From Knoxdaviesia capensis (taxonomy: Eukaryota; Ascomycota; Sordariomycetes; Microascales; Gondwanamycetaceae): a DNA stretch of 64,000 bases. This document shows positions 59,101 through 64,000 of the stretch, piece after piece. The notes beneath the pieces are model-generated. The model saw only the letters and a list, made by a program, of their open reading frames with translations, searched no databases and had not been told where the DNA came from. The DNA is taken from the NCBI GenBank assembly GCA_001510575.1, contig LNGK01000003.1:2173741-2237740 (forward strand), in the 5' to 3' direction. The position numbers and the translations under genes were made by a program. Position 1 is the stretch's first letter. Each line of letters starts with the position of its first letter.

Positions 59101-62100
59101 TGCATGCATCGTGCATCCAAAAATGCAACTATCATCCGTTTCTTTACCCAACCGGAGCTTGTTATGTGCGGCCTCTGCTCCCACAACGCTGACTGGTAGG
59201 TCTTTTTGCGAGGAGAATCCCGTTTCCGTCCCTAATTTCGTGTCCACAACAGGTAGTCTGTATGTTAGGACCCTCCTCAAGTCCAGGAAGTTGTTGGAGA
59301 TCAGCCATCGCTGTGACTCCGTTTCGGTGCAGATTATCATCCAGGCTGCATCTCCCTCCCCCTCTGTCTCTCCATCCACGAGTACATCTCCCTTCACGAT
59401 TCTTCTCTTTCTTCATCTCATTGTTCTCCGGAGGCATTTCTTCTTTGTTCATCGTGGCTCATGCATGTACATGAGTAGCAGGAATCTCCCTTTCCAAACT
59501 CTCTCAGTCAAATCCCTTGAGGACTCATGTGAAGGTAGGTAAATAGCCCCCATTCGCTTCCCCCCTCGATGCCCACATCACTTTTGAACACTATTCATTT
59601 CATCGAGTGTTGAGCTGGTAGTATTCATTAATTTCTGCGTTGGCCAAGCTTAACCTTTGCAGCAGGGCCAACATCTTCATGCAAGTGACCGCCGTTGAGT
59701 GAGGACATTGCTAGCTTCCGCGGGGCGCAACTCAAGTGGGAGAAACGAAAGAAGAAAAAAAAGAGGAAAAGGCCCTGACCTGACAGCGGGGAATTCCCAC
59801 TGCAAAATCCCTGACCCCTTCCCTTGTCCTAAGAACATTTAGTTTGTCCTTGTTCAGGAATTCCAGACGCAAGTGCATACAGCAAATGATGTAGATAAGC
59901 TCAGACATAGTGGTGAGCCATGTTGTATGTTTGTCAACCGTGGATTGTCTTCTCTGGTCTGATCCCTCAATCACTAGACAGACCAATCTCATAACCTGTC
60001 ACGGTCTTGATCTCGGCCCTTCAATTCCAAATGGAGAAAATGGGGGGGTATATACACGCTCCATATGTCCCCCCTCGTTTTTCTTCACCCACCCCTCGTT
60101 GTTGTTTGTGCCATTTCTGCTTCCCCTCCCTCTCTAATCATCACGGAAATTATTTCATTTCTTGGTTGGGCCCTTTCCTGTTCATTTTGGAAAACACTGC
60201 CGAAAGTCAGGCAGGTTGCAGGCAGTCATTGGCCATCCACTCCACACAGCCAAGTTATATGGCCCTATTTGAGAAATGGTTGCTGTCTGTGGGCTTCCTG
60301 AGAGGTAGCAACCATGAAGTACGTTTCATGCGGGAGACTGACGGGGCTTAACCTTGGCTGCAGGTATGGTAGCGAGGTAGTCCCGCTTTCTTGTGCGATG
60401 TAGCTTGAACCACCCTCATCTGCCTTGTATCTCGACGCTATTATTGCATGGGGTGTCAAGTGTCTAGACCAGTCGAAGTCATCGTCCCATATTATACAGG
60501 AACGGACTTCACGCTTTTCTCTTTCCTTGTGATGTGAATGAACTTTTCAACGATATACCCTGCACGTCTCCTCCATCTTCTTCTCGAACCAACAGTCAAG
60601 TATGTTCAACAAACATACTGTCACAAGCTCATCTCTACCTTGCCTACCCAGCTCATGGCCCCAATCTCGCCCTCTTCGTTGAACAAGAAGACAAGAGCTT
60701 TCTCTTCTTACTACTCAGTGCAACAGTCCGGTCCTTTGGGCATTTTTTTGGGACCCTTGGTGGTTCTTTTGATCACAGTTGCCACGAATCCGTCGTCTTT
60801 CCATTCTTGGGAACTGGATATCTACAGTACGTACATAGTGCGTTAGAGTTAGACAGACGTGTGCCGACATATCAGGGTGGACAGTCTTCCACACGTCTTA
60901 TTCGCCCCCATCCTCCCCTCCCTCCCTCCTCTCCCACGCACTGGGCATCCGTTCTCACCGCCATCGAACCAGACTTGGACCAATGCATAATCGTCTGGGC
61001 ACTTGTTGGTCACACGAAAGGTTGTGTCGAGGTGGTAGATGTGATGCAGGTGATCCCATCCCATCTAATCTCAATCCTTCTTGCGGCACAATTGGTCTGA
61101 GTCCCCGAGCAAAGTTGCCCGATATGCCTCCTCGCTCCGGTTGCTGAAAATGGGAAGAATGCAAAGGACTTCCGATCACACACCCACACGCGTAACCTAT
61201 ATTAGCACTTCTGACATACCCACAGTGTTGCGTTCAACCAATTTATCAGTCGTAAATTAATGGTTTCTCAAAAGCAATTGCCAGTGTCTTCGTTGAGGGG
61301 AGGGGGTGTGTCCTATGAGCCAACCAACAAGTCAGCTAATCGTCCCACTCATATATTTCGTCTAGACCATTATTGCGCCAATACCATAGCATCATCTATA
61401 AACTTGAGATCTAGGTACACTAGGTGTCCCTGGTTGACATCACGGGAACTAATCGGACAGCAGCTCCTGTCTTCGGACCCGGAAAGGATTCCGGTAAGCA
61501 CGACTATGGTTTGACGGATGAATGAAGAGTGATACACAGATATATCAGTGTCTAAAGAAAAGAGATCGATCTAATATTCTAGTGAAAACTAGAGAAGGAT
61601 TCTGATCTGTGAAAAAGCCCCGATTGTTTTTGCCCCAAACTCTTTCTTGAGTGAAGTGGTGGATGAGCCCATTTCTTCACGATAAGTGAGAGAGAGTGAG
61701 GGGGTGGAAAAAGAGAATCACAGCCACCAACACGGAAAAAAAAATACTGATAATAATCGGAACACAGGTAGTTTTGATCTTCGTCTAGACAAATAATCCG
61801 CCTCATTTTCGGCACCCCCAACTCTCCTTGACGGGAGAAACGAGAGAACCCGGAAAGAAAAGGTTTCCTGCGTTCTCTTGCACTCGAGGTGACCAGAAAA
61901 GGGGCCCGGTTGGTTAGAGCGCATCTCCTCGAGTGCTGAGGAGGGTTGTTGCCTTCGTCTGAGACGATTACCAGACTGTCGGGACGTCGCACAGGGTATA
62001 TAAGAAAGATACAAATCCCCATTTTGTCTGATGAGAGACGAGAGAAAAGGTAACGGACAAGGACAGGAAGAGAAAAAACCAAGTTCCTCGCAAGAAACCA

Positions 62101-63578
62101 GGCATATTCGGGTCTTTTTTCTTTGAAGTTTTTTTCTCGATCATCGGCTTTTCTGAACGACGTTTCTCTTCTAAGAGATCAGACATTTTTATGTGAGTGT
62201 TGATAATTTTTCCTTACACACACCTGGCCAGCTACTGGCCAGATCCACCAACAGGGACAGGCTTTGGCAGGCGGGTTCTGGAAGGCTCAGACGCAACAAT
62301 CCTCGTCAAATCTATCTTCCTATTTCATAAGAAATAACACGACCCCAAGTTCACACGTCTCTTTTCATCGTCTTTTGTCTTCTGTCCCAATATTCCAACT
62401 GCGTCTTCTAACCAACAGATCGCCGTCTCACTCAGTTAGCATTATTCCTTCACGGCCGCCATCCAACCCAGAACTCCCCTACCTCCCTCCACCAGAAGAC
62501 AAGAGGAGGTCAATCTGGTTGTCACCAGCCCAAGATTGGCAAACTTCGAACTGTCTTCAGATCACTATCTCAAGGCAGACAGACAAACAACGATTAAGTA
62601 CTTTCAGTGGCTAGTCAAGCAACAAGCCCGGACTTTTTGTCTTTTGTCTCGCCACTAAGCGAGTGGTTGTCGTCAGGATGTGTATCATATACCACACCAC
62701 TTACACGTGTGGACACACATTCGTCCACAAGATTCAGTGTGGACAAAACATGTTGGGGCAGCCGTGTGAAGCCCGTGAGGGGTACCTGACACAACAGGAC
62801 CGGTGTTCGCCGACCTGCCCGGGCGGGTAATGGGAGGGCTGCGGCCGTTGGAGGCGGCGTCCCGGTGCGTGTGGACATCATTAGAGACGGGGTGTGCTCT
62901 TGTGTCAAGTTCGGAAGCTCCCGCCTGTGTCAGAACTTTGGCAGGATTGCCCTCTCCCCCCTAATCCTGCTCCGTCTCTTCCATGTCAGTAAGTACCACA
63001 GTCACGCCTCTTTTAAGCTGGAATGGAATGTGTCGTTCCAGACTGCCAGCCGGGAGTTATAGTCAACTTACTGACGCTGCCATATATTTTCATTAGACTT
63101 TCTATCTCTTTTTTGTTCTGACGTTGCTGGTGAGGTGATGCCCCTTGATACAGAATACACGGCTTTGGGGGAGGATGTTATCGGTGGGAGATCTGGACTA
63201 TCCACGATGAGGAGATTGCAAAGTGGTATATTTTATGTTCAAAATGGGCTTGGAAATGTCATTTCCATGGGGGAAAATCGGGCCAGCCAGAGAGGCCGGG
63301 CCGAGCGAGGGACGAGGCAAAAGAAAGAAACACGGAAACGCAGTTGGATCAATTGGGTTACAGTCTTTTCGATGTTGCGGTCGTTTTCCTGTTTGTTCGA
63401 TTGTTTGAATTCAGGCAGCTGGGCGGTGCAGATGGTCTTTTTCATGGTCGTTTGTTTGCGTCTCTGTACGTGTGCGTGTGTGTGTGTGGTGTTGGATGTG
63501 TGGTGTTGGATGTGTGTAAGTGGGCAGTGGGAAAGTTTGCTGCAGACCGTCGGGGGGAAGGCAGGGGAGAATGAGGCA

Positions 63579-63600
63579 TGGAGGGAGGGAGGGAGGGAGG
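63579..63600. repeat. (GGGA)n microsatellite
   Basis: About five units. Confidence 0.9.
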
Positions 63601-63797
63601 ATCCACCCGGTCACAGAAACGGCCGCATGAAGGGGACAGGAAGGCAGACTTTTGTGAAGAATTTACACCCAACACGGAACATGTGCCTAAGGCAGGGCTG
63701 GAGGCAATGCAGGCTTTTTTTTTTTTGGTGTGTGTATTTTTGATGGAACTTTCCTCTTGTGGTTTTTCTCTGTGTTCGAGAATCTGAGAAAGAAAAA

Positions 63798-63818
63798 AGA
63801 GAGAGAGAGAGAGAGAGA
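63798..63818. repeat. (GA)n microsatellite
   Basis: About 10 units followed by an A/C-rich stretch. Confidence 0.9.
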
Positions 63819-63943
63819 AAAGAAACCCCCCCTCACCCCCCGCCCCTGCCCCCCTGCCAGATTTATACGGATGGGGGCGGCGGCGGCCGGTAAGCGAACA
63901 GGTCAAAGTTCTGACCTGACTGACACCCTTTTTAATTACTCTA

Positions 63944-63947
<4 letters not shown>

Positions 63948-63977
<30 letters not shown>
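63948..63977. repeat. (GT)n microsatellite
   Basis: About 15 units at the right edge of the window. Confidence 0.95.
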
Positions 63978-63978
<1 letters not shown>

Positions 63979-64000
63979 CCTGGGCTATTCGCGCTTACGC

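Larger units (their letters stand above)
47921..64000. other. 16-kb gene desert up to the right edge
   Basis: No frame on either strand shows family motifs, coherent splice sites or the GC3-rich codon pattern of the genes in this window. Visible content is microsatellites, C/T tracts on plus (about 49165-49365, 53655-53690, 57300-57340, 60060-60140), some G/A tracts (61680-61720, 63790-63820), palindromes at 52589-52618 and 58454-58467, and strong donor-like sites (GTAAGTATT at 53440, GTGAGT at 53581). It may be the distal promoter or spliced leader of a gene to the right, or simply unannotatable intergenic DNA. Confidence 0.45.

Noticed and set aside
61900..61970. tRNA-like segment (GGTTGGTTAGAGC followed by a CTCCTC/GAGGAG hairpin)
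   Set aside because: The loop lacks the usual T33 and no B box (GGTTCGANTCC) or acceptor pairing follows.

Overview
The window is nuclear DNA of a filamentous ascomycete (Pezizomycotina). Evidence: short spliceosomal introns with GTRAGT-type donors and YAG acceptors, GC-rich coding exons in less GC-rich spacers, a Zn(II)2Cys6 fungal regulator, an Ssb-type Hsp70 and an Msb1/Mug8 protein. Class (probably Sordariomycetes) is only inferred. I recognise ten intact or near-intact genes, one of them cut by the left edge, and two pseudogenes. I found no tRNA, rRNA, CRISPR array or transposase. Exon joins were set by eye from splice signals and reading frame.

Left part (1-17.8 kb): the 3' part of uracil-DNA glycosylase UNG1 (+) faces a TDG/Mug-type mismatch glycosylase (-), so two different uracil glycosylases lie tail to tail. 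A decayed island follows, with a cytochrome P450 pseudogene (-) and a Zn2Cys6 regulator pseudogene (+), possibly the remains of a lost accessory cluster. Then come a RIM2-type mitochondrial pyrimidine-nucleotide carrier (-), divergent from UDP-N-acetylglucosamine pyrophosphorylase (+), and a six-exon Msb1/Mug8 morphogenesis protein (-) with a long pyrimidine-rich leader.

Middle part (24.4-36 kb): the most interesting region. A 751-residue fusion of an isochorismatase-type (biuret-hydrolase-like) domain with an allophanate-hydrolase-like amidase (-) is divergent from a Fur-type NCS1 permease (+). The spacer between them holds five GATA-factor motifs within about 110 bp. A DAL81/TamA-like Zn2Cys6 regulator (-) follows directly. 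In known fungi DAL81/TamA and GATA factors control allophanate, urea and other secondary nitrogen pathways. The trio therefore reads as a candidate nitrogen-scavenging locus with importer, two-step hydrolase and regulator.

Right part (36-64 kb): a two-exon DUF726 alpha/beta hydrolase (-), the five-exon ribosome-associated Hsp70 SSB (+), and a small conserved-looking protein (-). The remaining 16 kb has no gene I can support, only microsatellites, pyrimidine/purine tracts and palindromes. It could be the upstream region of a gene beyond the right edge.
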